64,000 bases of DNA, taken from Chloranthus sessilifolius (taxonomy: Eukaryota; Streptophyta; Magnoliopsida; Chloranthales; Chloranthaceae). The DNA lies in the NCBI GenBank assembly GCA_021018995.1, contig CM037590.1:39186287-39250286 (forward strand), read 5' to 3'. The position numbers and the translations under genes are program-made. Numbering within the stretch: position 1 is the stretch's first letter; the number at the start of each line of letters is the position of its first letter. Shown here piece by piece: positions 35,901 through 46,576 of the stretch. The notes below the pieces were generated by a model. It saw nothing but the letters and a program-made list of their open reading frames with translations. It was not told the origin of the DNA and did no database searches.

Positions 35901-36947
35901 TCGTTTATCTTGTGCAGACTTGAGAAGAAGCTGTATAAGCTGAACCCAGAGAAATGTTTATCAGTGTCATTTTATAAAGCAAAGAACTTGACCCAGCAGA
36001 CCATCATAAACAAGAAATGGTACCAAATAGAACATAAATTTACCATAGAACAAGAGCAGTTTTATGAAAGAAAGAGGACCAGATATGGAGCCATATAATT
36101 GAAGAAGAAAACTTACCAGAGGGTCAAATGAATCGATGATATGATCACTATAAACCTTAAAGATATCCGAAGATGTCATAATCGCAGTTTTACAGACAGC
36201 ACTTCTTGGATTTTTCAAAGATTTCACTATCATGGTGACAACATTCCCCCTGTTCCTCCAAATGTAATAGCAATGAATGATGAGCACCAAATGAAGAATA
36301 AGTATATCAGACACTGTAATTATCCACCAAACCAAAATGAAGATCATGTGTCCAACAACCCTCAATCAAATTAAAGTTAAAAAGGTTGCTGGTGATCATT
36401 AATACAATTAGTTGTATAAGATCGCACATACAAGATTTCAAGCAATGTCTCCCTATGAAATATTGATAACTGGCGTACATGATTGAGCGCCTCACATACC
36501 ACAACCCAATCCTTTGAGTCTAATCTTGCTAAAAGTGTCTGGAAAGCAGGAGAAACATTAGTCATACTGAGACATCAAAAGGATATACTCAATGACAGTC
36601 AATTAGTCTTAAAAAATTTAAGCTATGCAACCAGAAAATACATCATAAAGGCAAAGAAGTGGAGAATCTCTTACACTAAGATTCGTGTCAACATCCTCAA
36701 GATTAGCCAGGTTCTCAGATTCTACATACTCCACTTCCAAATTTCCTATGTCTGATCCATTATTTCCAACTTGGTCTCCATTCAATGGAGGCGAGACCAA
36801 GGACAATGAAATATTACTCTTCCACTTGTCAAGATTTTCATTGGTGTTCTCAGTGTAAGAATTTTGAAAGCTTCCTTTACTTGAACTACCAATTTTCTTC
36901 TCAGATCCTGGTAGCGTGTTGAGATCCCTGAGGGCTATTCCTGACAT
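25426..36947 (-). CDS. TOG/HEAT-repeat (CLASP_N-like, crescerin-type) protein, five coding exons
   Basis: Exons (minus) are 36675-36947, 36432-36538, 36117-36249, 35745-35939 and 25426-25707. All are GT-AG with agreeing phases and give 329 aa. Residues 1-91 are a polar N-terminal tail opening MSGIALRDLNTLPG. From residue 92 the chain is an alpha-helical HEAT array: TLLARLDSKDWVVVCEALNH, KSLKNPRSAVCKTAIMTSSD (about 136-155), LLKSAQDKRFVCEAAERTLM, YLKHKNPRIRAKAS, then QLSDQLPESREAARILASEL. These are the helix-turn signatures of the CLASP/TOG domain in plant ARM-repeat proteins resembling TOGARAM/crescerin TOG domains. The likely role is tubulin or microtubule binding, by family inference only. 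Intron 4 is 10,037 bp. An acceptor at 36970 just upstream of the ATG implies at least one 5' leader exon. Three frame shadows on + overlap the exons and are not genes. Confidence 0.85.
26292..26511 (+). pseudogene. NUPT: 5' part of plastid 23S rRNA gene
   Basis: From GGATACCTAGGCACCCAGAG to CCAGAGGAAAAGAA the sequence follows the 5' region of chloroplast 23S rRNA almost base for base (e.g. GACGAAATGCTTCGGGGAGT, CGAACTGCTGCTGAATCCAT). The last about 40 bp (AAAAGTGATTCTCATAGTAGTG) still align but show C-to-T and G-to-A changes at CG sites, the mark of methylated-cytosine decay. It is a nuclear insert of plastid DNA in intron 4 of the TOG gene, sense on +, not a working rRNA. Confidence 0.9.
26505..26745 (+). 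pseudogene. RTE-type LINE reverse transcriptase 3' fragment
   Basis: + frames give MLRWISGVTRKDK and, after stops, a PFEMVWR-like block, matching the conserved end of plant RTE reverse transcriptases (RMLRWM-G-TRKDKIRN...RLRWFGHV). It abuts the plastid insert directly. The fragment is short and broken. Confidence 0.6.
27195..27400 (+). repeat. Two (CT)n tracts
   Basis: Perfect CT runs at about 27192-27219 and 27366-27398 lie in a CT-rich leader-like stretch of repeat copy A. Serine/leucine-rich open frames through them are artefacts. Confidence 0.85.
30437..30904. mobile_element. hAT non-autonomous element with GGCGGAGCCA ends
   Basis: CAATGGCGGAGCCAAG at the left and CGTGGCTCTACCACTG at the right form the TIR type common in plant hAT MITEs. 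The flanks TACGACAA (30429-30436) and TATGACAG (30905-30912) are a decayed 8-bp duplication. The inverted repeat copy near 60450-60460 reads straight through this point, showing the empty site. The interior holds GAGAGAGA runs at 30652-30705. Confidence 0.85.
31980..33700. other. TOG intron 4, microsatellites only
   Basis: AT-rich intron DNA with (GA)n at about 32795-32834 and 32957-32991. No gene or bounded element is recognised. Confidence 0.4.
33703..34030 (-). mobile_element. Two RTE/SINE 3' tails
   Basis: On the minus strand GGGATAAGGCTGTGATG runs into GATGATGATGATGAT (33738-33785). A second block, CCAAATAGTTGGATGAGAC, then TGATAATGTTGATG (about 33970-34020), repeats the arrangement. 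This is the usual 3' end and trinucleotide tail of plant RTE-type LINEs and their SINEs. An AC microsatellite (33708-33733) adjoins. Confidence 0.55.
35289..35402. repeat. 57-bp tandem duplication
   Basis: ACAGTGAGTAAATGCGTAAC...CAGAAAGCCTTATAT at 35289 recurs at 35346 with two substitutions. It lies about 340 bp downstream of the exon 4 donor in the TOG intron. Confidence 0.9.
35745..35939 (-). CDS. TOG gene exon 4
   Basis: After acceptor GGGTTCAG the exon reads LIQLLLKSAQDKRFVCEAAE, then PTLLLPMLQPYLKHKNPRIR, ends SVPRL with donor GTAAGA in phase 0. A 10-kb intron follows. Confidence 0.85.
36117..36249 (-). CDS. TOG gene exon 3
   Basis: After acceptor GGAACAG the exon reads (L)GNVVTMIVKSLKNPRSAV..., ends ...IIDSFDPL with donor GTAAGT in phase 0. 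Confidence 0.85.
36432..36538 (-). CDS. TOG gene exon 2
   Basis: The acceptor CTGCTTTCCAG was chosen over TCTCAG 26 bases earlier, because only the former keeps phase 0 (the other gives an immediate stop). It reads TLLARLDSKDWVVVCEALNH to ...ETLLEI(L), with donor GTATGT in phase 2. Confidence 0.85.
36675..36947 (-). CDS. TOG gene coding exon 1
   Basis: The exon itself starts at 36969 after the acceptor TTTCTATTTCAG; the ATG at 36947 is the first in frame. It reads 91 codons to ...DVDTNLS and a GTAAGA donor in phase 0. The upstream in-frame stretch to the acceptor is open, so an earlier start in a 5' exon cannot be excluded. Confidence 0.8.
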
Positions 36948-37246
36948 CCCTGTGCAGCAGCTTAGAGCACTGAAATAGAAAAAGAGGCTAATTCAACAGG
37001 CAGAAATAGTGGAATAATAAAGAGATTGGTAGTTAGATCAGTAAACACATACATCACAAAATTGATAGTAAATGAAGAATGAGCTTAACAAATGATGGAA
37101 ATGAACTTTTTAGATTTAAATTTGTATATCAAATTTCATATTGCTCAGCATACTTTCTTGCCTTTTTTTCTTTTGGTGAGCAGGCTGGGATTAGATAGAC
37201 CCCCTATAGAATCATTAAAACGCAAAGAATTTATAATCTTAAGACT

Positions 37247-37271
37247 CCCCCCCCCCCTCCCCCCGCCCCCT
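37247..37271 (-). other. G-run tract (quadruplex-capable) near the TOG gene 5' end
   Basis: On the minus strand four or more runs of G (5, 6 and longer) lie within 25 bp, about 280 bp above the first coding exon of the TOG gene. The transcript or DNA could form a G-quadruplex; function is unknown. Confidence 0.6.
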
Positions 37272-37600
37272 CTTCTGTCCTCGATAATAGAAATAAGATT
37301 ATCTGGGAACTCATCTGGCCAGAACATGACAACACTAATTTAGAGAAATTGTGACCAAGTAATCACCAGCCCTGTTTGCCTCCCACCATGAGTAATAATT
37401 GTGTTACACGAGAGAGCCTTTATATAGAGGGCTACATAGAGACCTATTACATTTCTATCCAATCTGGGACTAAAACCCACTGTGCATGCCTCTCGCACTA
37501 GCGTTACTCACTAACACATATTTTAACATATTACAAGTGGGAGGGTAAACCCCAAATGTGACTTTTTTTTTTATCAATAACAGGGAAGCTCCATTGCAAA

Positions 37601-37893
37601 TAGGGATGCAAATTTGGTTACTGAACCGAAAGTGGAAATTTCGGATTTCGGTTCGGGTTTTTTTCCCATTTCCCAATCCGAAACCCAAAAACTGGTTTGG
37701 TTCGGTTTCGGGTTTTTTTTTCCATTCATTTTTAAACGATTTTTAGATTTTTCAGTTTTCTAATCCTACCTAATCGGTTTTCGATTTCCGCCACCAATAC
37801 CGCAATCGAACCAAACCGGAATTGGTTCGGTTTTCAATCGGTTTCGGTTTGGCAGGATTTTGGTTCGGGTTCATGTCAAAACTTGCATCCCTA
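37601..37893. mobile_element. hAT-type MITE, TAGGGATGCAA family
   Basis: TAGGGATGCAAATTTGG and CTTGCATCCCTA are inverted ends; the flanks ATTGCAAA (37593-37600) and ATTGCGAG (37894-37901) agree at 6 of 8 bases. The interior is rich in GGTTCGGTTT/AAACCGAACC words. Two relatives lie at 55111-55499 and 55713-55996. It sits in the 3' end of the LINE. Confidence 0.75.
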
Positions 37894-38929
37894 ATTGCGA
37901 GCAAGCAAACTTAAAACTAACACAAGAAAGGTCCAAAGGACAAAAAAAACAGCACAAAAAAGGGGGACAAAAAAGAAAGAAAAGATATCTAGGCTACCGC
38001 CATAGCCGAAGCGGAAAACAGGGGCAGGGAAACAAACAAAAGACAATACCCAGCAGCACTGCACCAAACTACCCTGAATGCAATCCCTCCATCGAGCTTG
38101 AAGTTCATTGGCAGACCAATCCTTAAATTTACTCGATATAGCTACCCATTCCACCAGCATAGCTTTTATAGAAGCAATGATTTCATGATGGGTTTATAGA
38201 CTCTGGCGAACACCCACGCATTTATCTCCGGCCAAAGTGACCAGAGAATGACAACCACAAGAATTCTCCATAGAACTTCCACTTGAGACCCAAGCAAGGG
38301 TCAAAATACCGGTTTTCCGGTACGTATCGTCCGGATCTCTCGGACGATACGTACCGGGTATAGTCCGATACATTCAATGTATCGGCGATACATTGAATGT
38401 ATCGGTTTGATACATTGAAAAAATCGTTTTTTTTTTTTTAAATCCCAAAAAAATCCCAAAAAATCCCAAAAAATCTGAAAAATTATATTTATTTATTTTG
38501 TATTTATTTCAACTATTTTTGCTTTTATTTTTGACATATTTGATGCATTATTTAGATGAATATATAAGTAAGATGCCTATTTTGTAACTTAACCCAAGTC
38601 ACATGCCTATTTTGTAACTTATTTTTGTCTTAAGATCACATTTTTGACTTAATGTAATAGATCTTCTAACATTATGTTCGATCAGCTGATCACATGCCTA
38701 TTTTATTAACAATATTTCATAATTTGATCGTATGAACCGCATAAAGTAAATTACAATATATATTGACAAAAATAAATTATATATTGTCAAAAATAATAGC
38801 TATGTTGATAAAAATAAGTTTAATTGTACATGAAAAACTTACTTTAGAGCCACATTGAATTTCGTGGTGGTTCTTGGCCCTCATGATCATCGTCATCATC
38901 GGTGCGCGAGCTTTCCGGCCTTTGCCTAT

Positions 38930-41910
38930 AATGTTGCCCATATTGATACCCATGATTATATGTGCCCCTTGAAACTGAGGCTCGATGTAGTAAAGGCCGT
39001 ACCCCCAAAAATCTGACCAACGAAGTCATATGGCACCGAATAGGTTTGTTGTGGCTGGTAGTATGGGTTACTAGTTGCTGAATCTTCGGTATTTTGCAAA
39101 CTGAATCCCCCGAAGCTAGAAGTCATATAACCCATATCCGTATCATCTTGTGGTGGTGGTGGTGGTGGTGTTTGATATGATCCCGACGCTCCTCTTCCTT
39201 CAACCCCTCCCATTCTAAATGTAGGAGTGTCGAACTGTGTTAACGGCGTCAAGTCATCGTCCCATGCCGCCATATCTCTATAAGATCAGAGGTACCAACT
39301 TCCTCCCCTCCACCACTAGTGCCAACATCCCCTCCACCATCATGCCCTCCACCATCATCCTCACCACTCCCATCATCACTACCGGGCTGCGTTTCGTTAT
39401 CAGATCCAACCACTGAATGACGACTCAATCTTCTTTTCTGCCTCGGTGGTTGGGAAGCCTGCTGCTCCGCTACTCTTTCAGCATTGTCCAGCCATTCAGT
39501 GCTCTCACTATCCAAGACTGGCTCTTCTCTCTCTTTGATCCATTCATTCAAAGGGTCATCCTCCTCGAATATATAATCCAACTGGATGGGATCAAAATAA
39601 GCACCGTCTGCAAGGTAGAATATGATAGATGAATTAGTATAATATGTAAGTAAGACTTCATATAATTGAGGATCTAAGACTTCATGTAATTGCTTACCAC
39701 GGTTGGTCCTCTGTATATTCCTGACCCTTAATCGCATGTTGTAGTGGCAGTAGACTAACTTTTCCAATCGGTCCATAGTTAGTCTATTCCTTGTCTTAGT
39801 ATGAATGAGAGAGAAAGTGCTCCAATTCCGCTCGCAGTTGGACGAGGAACACGTTTGCGACAATACCCTCATTGCTACCCGCCTCACTATCGGACCATCA
39901 CCTCCATAATGCATCCACCAATCAACGGGTTTGTCGTGTTTAATTTGGGATTGCCAACGGGTCCTAAATGACCCATGTCTCTTCTTGAAACATGTCAATC
40001 TATAAAGATGAAACACAGTAAGGCACATATCAATAAATAGATGATAATATCACATGACATTTGACTTATTACTTATAAGGTATGATACTATGATCACTCA
40101 CATCTCTTATGGCTTGGCCTTGGTCCGCCAACTCAGGGAGCATTCTTTGGATTACATTGAGCAAGCGGTATATTTCATTTCGAGCGTCGCAGATATCTTT
40201 GGAAGGTCGGATTCAAGTAGTGCTACATCAAATATAAGCAATTTCATCGATATGAAAATAATGAATAAATAAATACAAATCAGTACATAATTGTGCAACA
40301 TGTTATACCTGCTGCATGCAAGTACTGGTGAAATTGTGCATCCCACCTCTTGTCGATAATCGCCCAGTATCGTTTATATTTTGTAGGGCATTTGGTTTTT
40401 ATAGCCAATTTTGCCTTATCCATTGACTCATAAGCGTACTTATTGTGGTTTGTCATCACCATCAACCAATCTCAACACTTGCACCAATCTGGGTAGTGAC
40501 GACCAGTGTGGTCGACATCCGCCCAAAACGCGGTCAGAGATCGTGTCAAGAACTTCAAGCTAGTCTCTTCGCCGTGGGAGTCCTATTTCATGTTGATTCC
40601 ATTCTTAAGGCGACACCATGCTTTTCACTCACGCCTATATCTACCCAAACTCAGGGCTAAGAACTGTTGCAAAACGTGTAATCGCGGTCGAGCAACTCAT
40701 TGTTCGTGAAGGCTCTCATTAAATTGATTGACTTGTCCTTTGTTGTACAAGTAGGAAGTAATCGTTATTCCCTTCTGAATAGTTGCCTGTGCCTTGCTTC
40801 TCTTTTCTAATTCCTCAAGAATACGGGTCCAGACAGGTGGCGTCTCTCTTAGCCATTAGTTTTAATCCTGACTTTGTAGTTTGCCGCATTATTGTTACCA
40901 CCGCACAACCTCGCTCTCCAACCTCATGAACTACCATATCCATTAGTTTAAAGAGATAGTCGTAGGTCTTTACGTGTCAGAAGCATCAATCGATTTCAAA
41001 AATCTTGTCCGACATCGTAAACCAAAAAGTTTATCAAGCTCTTCTTTGTGGGACGGTCCATCCATCGCACATAATTGTGCAACCTCTCTCATCCCATACA
41101 TCCTCAAAGCTCAAGCATAGGCGGTTATCTCATCGTACTCATCTTAGTAAGGGCCCGGATATCTCATATGGAGAAGGCTTTTAACTCTGACAACCAACGC
41201 ACTTGTATCAATCATGCTTTTGAAATGAGTCCGCCATTTGGCTCGGAATGTGGTTGTATATAAAAACTTGGCAATGGATTCTCCAAGCTTCTTCCCCATT
41301 TTGCAAGTGAGATTGCACTCAATTTGGTTTGTTTGGAGCTTTGATGATATATGAATGGATCCATGGTGCGGCCTCTAGTAGGCGGCCTATAATCCTCCCA
41401 GAGATCTTGCCCTCAACCCGGCACGCTCAACATCCTCATCAACATCAACAACATGTGGCCTATGACTAGACCACCCGTGCGAGGCATGGATGGACCCCTC
41501 AACACGGATGAAACCGATAAATCGGCTTCTTCCGATCTCGACGTTGTTGTGCTTCCTAGCACTCTCTCATAGCTCTCGCTCTGCTCATCCTCATCATCCT
41601 CAGTCTGGTGATGTAAACTCTGGATCGGCCTCTGATTCTCATACATTTCCTATCACGATCGGCTTGACTTTTCTTTCCCTTTGCGCTTGTAAACTAGCTC
41701 GATATTTTCTTTTACCTCTCAGGTACACTAGGACACCCTCTTGTCTCTCCCTTTACATGAGCAGATGCTCCTTTAATCGTGTGATACCTCCTCCTAGCAG
41801 TTTTTTCCACAAAGATTACATTGAATGCAGAGTCTATTACCATCTATTCTTTGTACCATATTGCCCATTTGGATCATCGAGCGTACCATATTTATTTATT
41901 TCACCTGCAT
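38930..41910 (-). pseudogene. hAT transposase with BED zinc finger, broken
   Basis: Read on the minus strand, the N-terminal BED finger appears as CIQCNLCGKN then, after a frameshift, GGGITRLKEHL and KGETRGCPS (about 41.72-41.88 kb). The middle (40.1-41.6 kb) is scattered with stops; IDKRWDAQFHQYLHAAG (about 40.3 kb) is a hAT landmark. The C-terminal dimerisation region is well kept (CERNWSTFSLIHTKTRNRLT, about 39.8 kb), followed by a plausible GT-AG intron, DPIQLDYIFEEDDPLNEWI, an acidic Gly/Asp-rich tail, a frame jump near 39.27 kb, and a run of six prolines. The longest open frame (39249-40028) is only the C-terminal third. Not functional as it stands. Confidence 0.8.
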
Positions 41911-42068
41911 GAATGAGCAAACGATTGAAAATAAACATCTAATTTACACTTAAAAATAAAATTTACACTTGAAAATAAAATTTACAAGAGTAAACATCTA
42001 ATTTACACTTGAAAATAAAATTTATTTTTTAATTATTGCTATTTTAAAAATATCAGATTATATTTTAT

Positions 42069-42540
42069 CAAATTTATTTGATATTATTATAATTTTTGAA
42101 TATTTATTTGATATTATTATAATTTATGAATGTTTATTTGATATTATTTTAATTTATGAATATTTATTTGATATTATTATAATATATAAATGTTTATTTG
42201 ATATTATTTTAATTTATGAATATTTATTTGATATTATTATAATTTATTAATGTTTATTTGATATTATTTTAATTTTTTAATATTTATTTCATATTATTTT
42301 TAATTTATGAATATTTATTTGATATTATTATAATTTATTAATGTTTATTTGATATTATTATAATTTTTTAATGTTTATTTCATATTATTTTAATTTTTGA
42401 ATATTTATTTGATATTATTTTAATTTATGAATATTTATTTGATATTATTATAATTTATTAATGTTTATTTGATATTATTATAATTTATTAATGTTTATTT
42501 GATATTATTATAATTTTTAAAATTTTATTTGAAATTTATT
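42069..42540. repeat. 30-bp AT-rich tandem array
   Basis: About 16 copies of TTGATATTATTATAATTTAT-GAATATTTAT recur at an exact 30-bp step, with alternating ATTATAAT/ATTTTAAT variants suggesting a 60-bp higher-order unit in part of the array. Confidence 0.95.
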
Positions 42541-42589
42541 CCATATTATTCTAATATATTATGGGACATATCCCATAATATAAATTATT

Positions 42590-42825
42590 TTAATTATATG
42601 TGACAGTCACATATAATCAATATGGATCACATATAATTTAAACTTAAAATTAATATGGGTCACATATAATTTAATATGTGACCCATAAATTTAATTATAT
42701 GTGACCCATATTAATTTTAAGTTTAAATTATATGTGACCCATATTGATCTTCTTATTTTATTAATTATATGTGACCCATATGATATGTGACCCATATTAT
42801 ATGTGACCCATATTGATTACATGTG
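42590..42825. repeat. ATATGTGACCCATAT inverted-repeat cluster
   Basis: TATATGTGACCCATATT and its complement occur many times in both orientations, giving several overlapping hairpins inside the hAT element. Confidence 0.85.
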
Positions 42826-42827
42826 AC

Positions 42828-43051
42828 CATGGATCAAAATATCGTCCGATACCGATACGTATCGGACGATACGTATCGGTATCGGAGGTGGGCGATACGG
42901 TACATTAAATGTACCGTATCGCCCATTTATAAGGCTAATACCGGACGATACATTGAATGTATCGTCCGATTATATCGTTAAATGCGTATCGTCCGATCGT
43001 CTGGGTTTACTTCACGATCACGTCTTAGGAAAACCGGCATTTTGATCCTTG
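42828..43051. mobile_element. hAT-type MITE nested in the large hAT element, perfect 8-bp TSD
   Basis: CATGGATCAAAATATCG and CATTTTGATCCTTG are the ends; CATGTGAC flanks both sides (42820-42827 and 43052-43059). The interior is CGATACGTATCG, GGTACATTAAATGTACC and GATACATTGAATGTATC palindromes. A MITE has jumped into a relative that carries the same type of TIR. Confidence 0.92.
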
Positions 43052-43289
43052 CATGTGACCCTTAATTATAATTATTTATATTATTTTTTACCTATCAATT
43101 TAAATATTTTAAATGGGGTCACATATAATTAATTTTGACCCATCATATTATTTTTGACCCATTATTTATATTATTTTTAATTAATTTAAATATTTTAAAT
43201 TATTTTAAATAATATTAATTATTTTAAATAATTTAAATAATTAATATTATAGGTAAATGATAAATTTACCTATAATATTAATTAATATT

Positions 43290-43640
43290 AAGGTAAATCT
43301 ACACTAAATAAGTGTAGATCTACCCTTATTTAGGGTAGATCTACACTAATTTAGTGTAGATCTACACTAATTTAGTGTAGATCTACACTTATTTAGTGTA
43401 GATCTACACTAATTTAGTGTAGATCTACACTTATTTAGTGTAGATCTACACTTATTAAGTGTAGATCTACCTTATTTAAGGGTAGATCTACAATTATTTT
43501 GTGTAGATCTACACTTATTTAGTGTAGATCTACCTTATTTAAGGGTAGATCTACACTTATTTAGTGTAGATCTACACTTATTAAATGTAGATCTACCTTA
43601 TTTAAGGGTAGATCTACACTAAATTAGTGTAGATCTACCT
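43290..43640. repeat. 21-bp palindromic array (AGTGTAGATCTACACT)
   Basis: About 16 copies of TAGATCTACACTAATTTAGTG recur at a 21-bp step. Each contains the perfect 16-bp palindrome AGTGTAGATCTACACT, so neighbouring units pair in many registers. It lies between the transposase promoter side and the right TIR of the hAT element. Confidence 0.95.
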
Positions 43641-45248
43641 TATTTTAGGAAATAAAATGAAATACACGTACCTTCCACGTTGATCCCGTGATATTTTGTG
43701 CGATTTGGCGCCGATTTAGGGTGTAAATAATCAAAAAAGAAGAGAGGAAGAAGAGGGTTTACACGACTTAAAAGTCGGGTCTATGGTGAGGCCCACCGAT
43801 AATTTCAAATTATCGGACGATAATTTGATTTTTTTTTTTATTTTTCAAGTTTTACCTTTATTATCGGACGATAATTTGAAATTATCGTCCGATAATTTGA
43901 AATTATCGTCCGATACGAACGATATTTTGTCCGTATCGGACGATAATTTCATCATTTAACTAATGGTACGATACATAGGGTATGTATCGTACCGTTCACG
44001 CCCAAAACCGATACGTATCATCCGATACGTATCGGTATCGGACGATATTTTGACCCATGGACCCAAGGTTAGGTCTACTTTCAGCCAAAATCTCCTGACA
44101 CTGTGATGGCAGGAACCCAGTGAACCTGCTAATGGCCTTTCCAGGTACCCAATGTCCTATTAACTTTTTCAACAACCAGATCCCGTGGCCATTAGGCTTA
44201 TACAGTTCAAACAAAGAGCGAGCCCCAGGTACTTCATTGTAAGTTTTCCATGTAACTATCCAACTCCAAAACATTCTCTTGCAACTGGATGCCACTCACT
44301 TCAGTCTTCTGGATGTTAACCTTATGCTCAGATGCCAACTCAAAAACCCGAAGCACCACTCTAACATTAGAAAGGTCCTCCTTCGATGCATCACAAAGTA
44401 GGATAGTGTCATCAGAAAATTGGAGGTGTTATAGGCTCAACCCCGTTAGCCGCTTGAAAACCATGAATAAGCTCCATCTCAGCTATCTAGAAGCCTACTC
44501 AAGGCCTCACCAACAAGATTAAACAGAAAGGGGAACAAGGGATCTCCCTGTCTCAAACCCCTGGATCCTTTAAAAAACCCAAGCGGAGAACCATTTATCG
44601 TGATCTAATACTTCAGTGAGGAAATGCATGCCTGAATCCATCCTCTCCACTTCTCCCCAAACCCTGTATAGCCTAGCAAATAATCAACGATCCTCCAGCT
44701 ATAAACGTGTAGTCTAATATTATCTTTCACCACGAATGCCCCCTTGAACAGGCGATATCAACTTGGACATAAGCAGTTTCAATTTATTAACAAGCACCTT
44801 GGCTAACAATTTTTATGCCGCCTACTAAGCTGATCGGATGAAACTCAGCTACACATGTTGCACCCGCAATCTTCGGAATGAGGGTAATTAATGTGGCACT
44901 AATCAATTTCCCTGTAACAGCTTTGACATAGACTCTCCAAAGACGTTCATAATATCCTCTTCCAAAAGGGACCAAAATTTCTTGAAAAAAACCAAGGGAA
45001 CCGTCAAGCCCAGGAGCTCTACCCCACTAGACTCGGCTAAGGTTTTCCATATTTCAGCTTCATCAAACTTAACTTCCAAAGTCGACTGCTGAAATTAGTA
45101 CTATGCAATCTGGGACGCTCCGGCAACATCTAATATAACATTTTAAAATAAGAGATTATTTCGTTTTTGATCAACTCCTTGTCCTTGGACACCAAACGCT
45201 GAATCTGGAGAGACAATATGGTGTTTCCTCTTCTACGGGAATTTTCTA

Positions 45249-45693
45249 GGGCTGCCAATGGGCAGGGATGGCCCGCAACCCGGCCATGCCTAGTGCAGGT
45301 CGGGTTTGGAATAGAATCCAAATAGCTGGGCCTGCTCGTGTGTGTGTGTGTGTGTATTTTAAATTTTTTATATCATAATTTTCATATATGTATAGCTTAT
45401 TTGTTTGGCTTCATCAAGGTTCATATGATTTTACCGTAAAAAAAAATAAGAGCAAATGATCAACAAAGAGCTGTTATGAGATGACAAGTGAAACATACGA
45501 TTGTGCCCATAGTGCATGTGCTCTTAAATCTATTTTTAATACATTTTTTTTAAGTAATTATTTTTAAAATTATACATAGAAAAAATCTGGCCAGCAACCC
45601 GGCCCTATCCTGGTCTAGGGCTGAGTATATGGAAGCCCAGGTGGCTAAGTGCAGAGCTGAGATTGACCCTGCCTCAGCCCATTGACAACCCTA
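45249..45693. mobile_element. MITE-like insert in LINE ORF2
   Basis: TAGGGCTGCCAATGGGC and GCCCATTGACAACCCTA form imperfect terminal inverted repeats. The LINE frame resumes across it (…FFHVTAN and NSRRRGNTI on the two sides), proving insertion. The interior holds GGCCC-rich words and a (GT)n at 45340-45354. The duplication is not clean. Confidence 0.75.
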
Positions 45694-45937
45694 GCATTAG
45701 CAGTGACATGGAAGAAGCTTGTGTTCGAGTCCTTGATCTTCAACCATTTGGCTCACGCACTTTGCTTCCAGGCAATCTTTTCTTCTTTATACTCATTCGA
45801 AAGCAGCTTCCTATCTTGTCGCTCATCTTCAGTCAACTGTCGCGACACACCAAGTTTATCCATGCCTTCGATCTTGCTAAGCAACTCTTGTTTCTTATTA
45901 AACACGTTACCAAAGACATTATTATTCCACTCCTTAT

Positions 45938-46576
45938 TAGTTAAACGGCATATGCGATCCCATGGACCAATCGCATATGCGATTGTACCATGGCACAATT
46001 TTTTTTTTTTGTCAAAAATTTGAAAAATATCCCATAAAACCCCAAAAATTCCCAATATTGAACACTGTTATATTTGTGTTAATTCTGTCCTCTATTAATT
46101 TCGTAGAATGAGAAATAAAAGTATATAACCCATAAGTTGGAAGGGTAAATATAAATTTCATTGATTTTGAACAAAATAGTACCTTGGATGGATGTGGAAA
46201 GAGAAAGAGAGCACTAAAAACTCAAAAAAGAGACCAAAAAGACAAAATATACCTTGGATGGATGTGGAAAGAGAAGGAGAGCACTAAAAACTCAAAAAAG
46301 AGACCAAAAAGACAAAATATACCTTGGATGGATTTGGTATGGATTAGGAAGAGGAACCCCTCATTTATAGGCAAGCTTTGGGGAGCACTAAAAAGCTAAA
46401 AACAATTAAAATAAGCTCCAACGGTCATAAATATGACCGTCAGTCATGTATGTGATCGCATACTATCGCATATTCGACAGCATGCGATCGCATACATGAC
46501 TGGGTCACATATGCCATCATGGCATATGCGACATGAGCTCTTAGAATCACATATGCGATCTCATATGACAACAATG
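45938..46576. mobile_element. CATATGCGATCGCATATG-type palindromic insert, 639 bp
   Basis: It splits LINE ORF2. Flanks CTCCTTAT (45930-45937) and CTCCTTAA (46577-46584) are an 8-bp duplication with one change. Both ends carry GCATATGCGATC palindromes; the middle holds a 70-bp tandem repeat (ACCTTGGATGGATGTGGAAA at 46181, 46251 and a partial third at 46321). It is probably another hAT-type non-autonomous element. Confidence 0.8.

Larger units (their letters stand above)
38295..44059 (-). mobile_element. Large hAT transposon, 5765 bp, perfect 8-bp TSD
   Basis: The ends CAAGGGTCAAAAT and ATTTTGACCCATG are flanked by GACCCAAG at 38287-38294 and 44060-44067. Inside, on the minus strand, lies a decayed BED-hAT transposase (about 38.9-41.9 kb). 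From 42.0 to 44.06 kb there is about 2 kb of non-coding repeats: a 30-bp AT array, ATATGTGACCCATAT inverted repeats, a 21-bp AGATCT palindrome array, and CGATAATTTGAAATTATCG palindromes at the terminus. Both subterminal regions carry CGATACGTATCG-type blocks. It disrupts the LINE and is itself disrupted by a MITE (42828-43051). It is the best candidate here for the parent of the CATGGRTCAAAAT MITEs. Confidence 0.9.

Noticed and set aside
36539-36565. Exon 2 of the TOG gene starting at the ATG (TCTCAG acceptor)
   Set aside because: That acceptor puts a TAA in frame with exon 1; the TTTCCAG acceptor 26 bases later keeps phase 0.
39249-40028. 259-codon open frame as a host gene
   Set aside because: It is the C-terminal part of a hAT transposase (CERNWS dimerisation region) lying inside an element with TIRs and an 8-bp duplication.
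41490-41912. 140-codon + strand frame
   Set aside because: It is the shadow of the antisense, frameshifted BED zinc finger of the transposase.
43290-43640. CRISPR-like array
   Set aside because: The 21-bp units are contiguous with no unique spacers, in a plant transposon.
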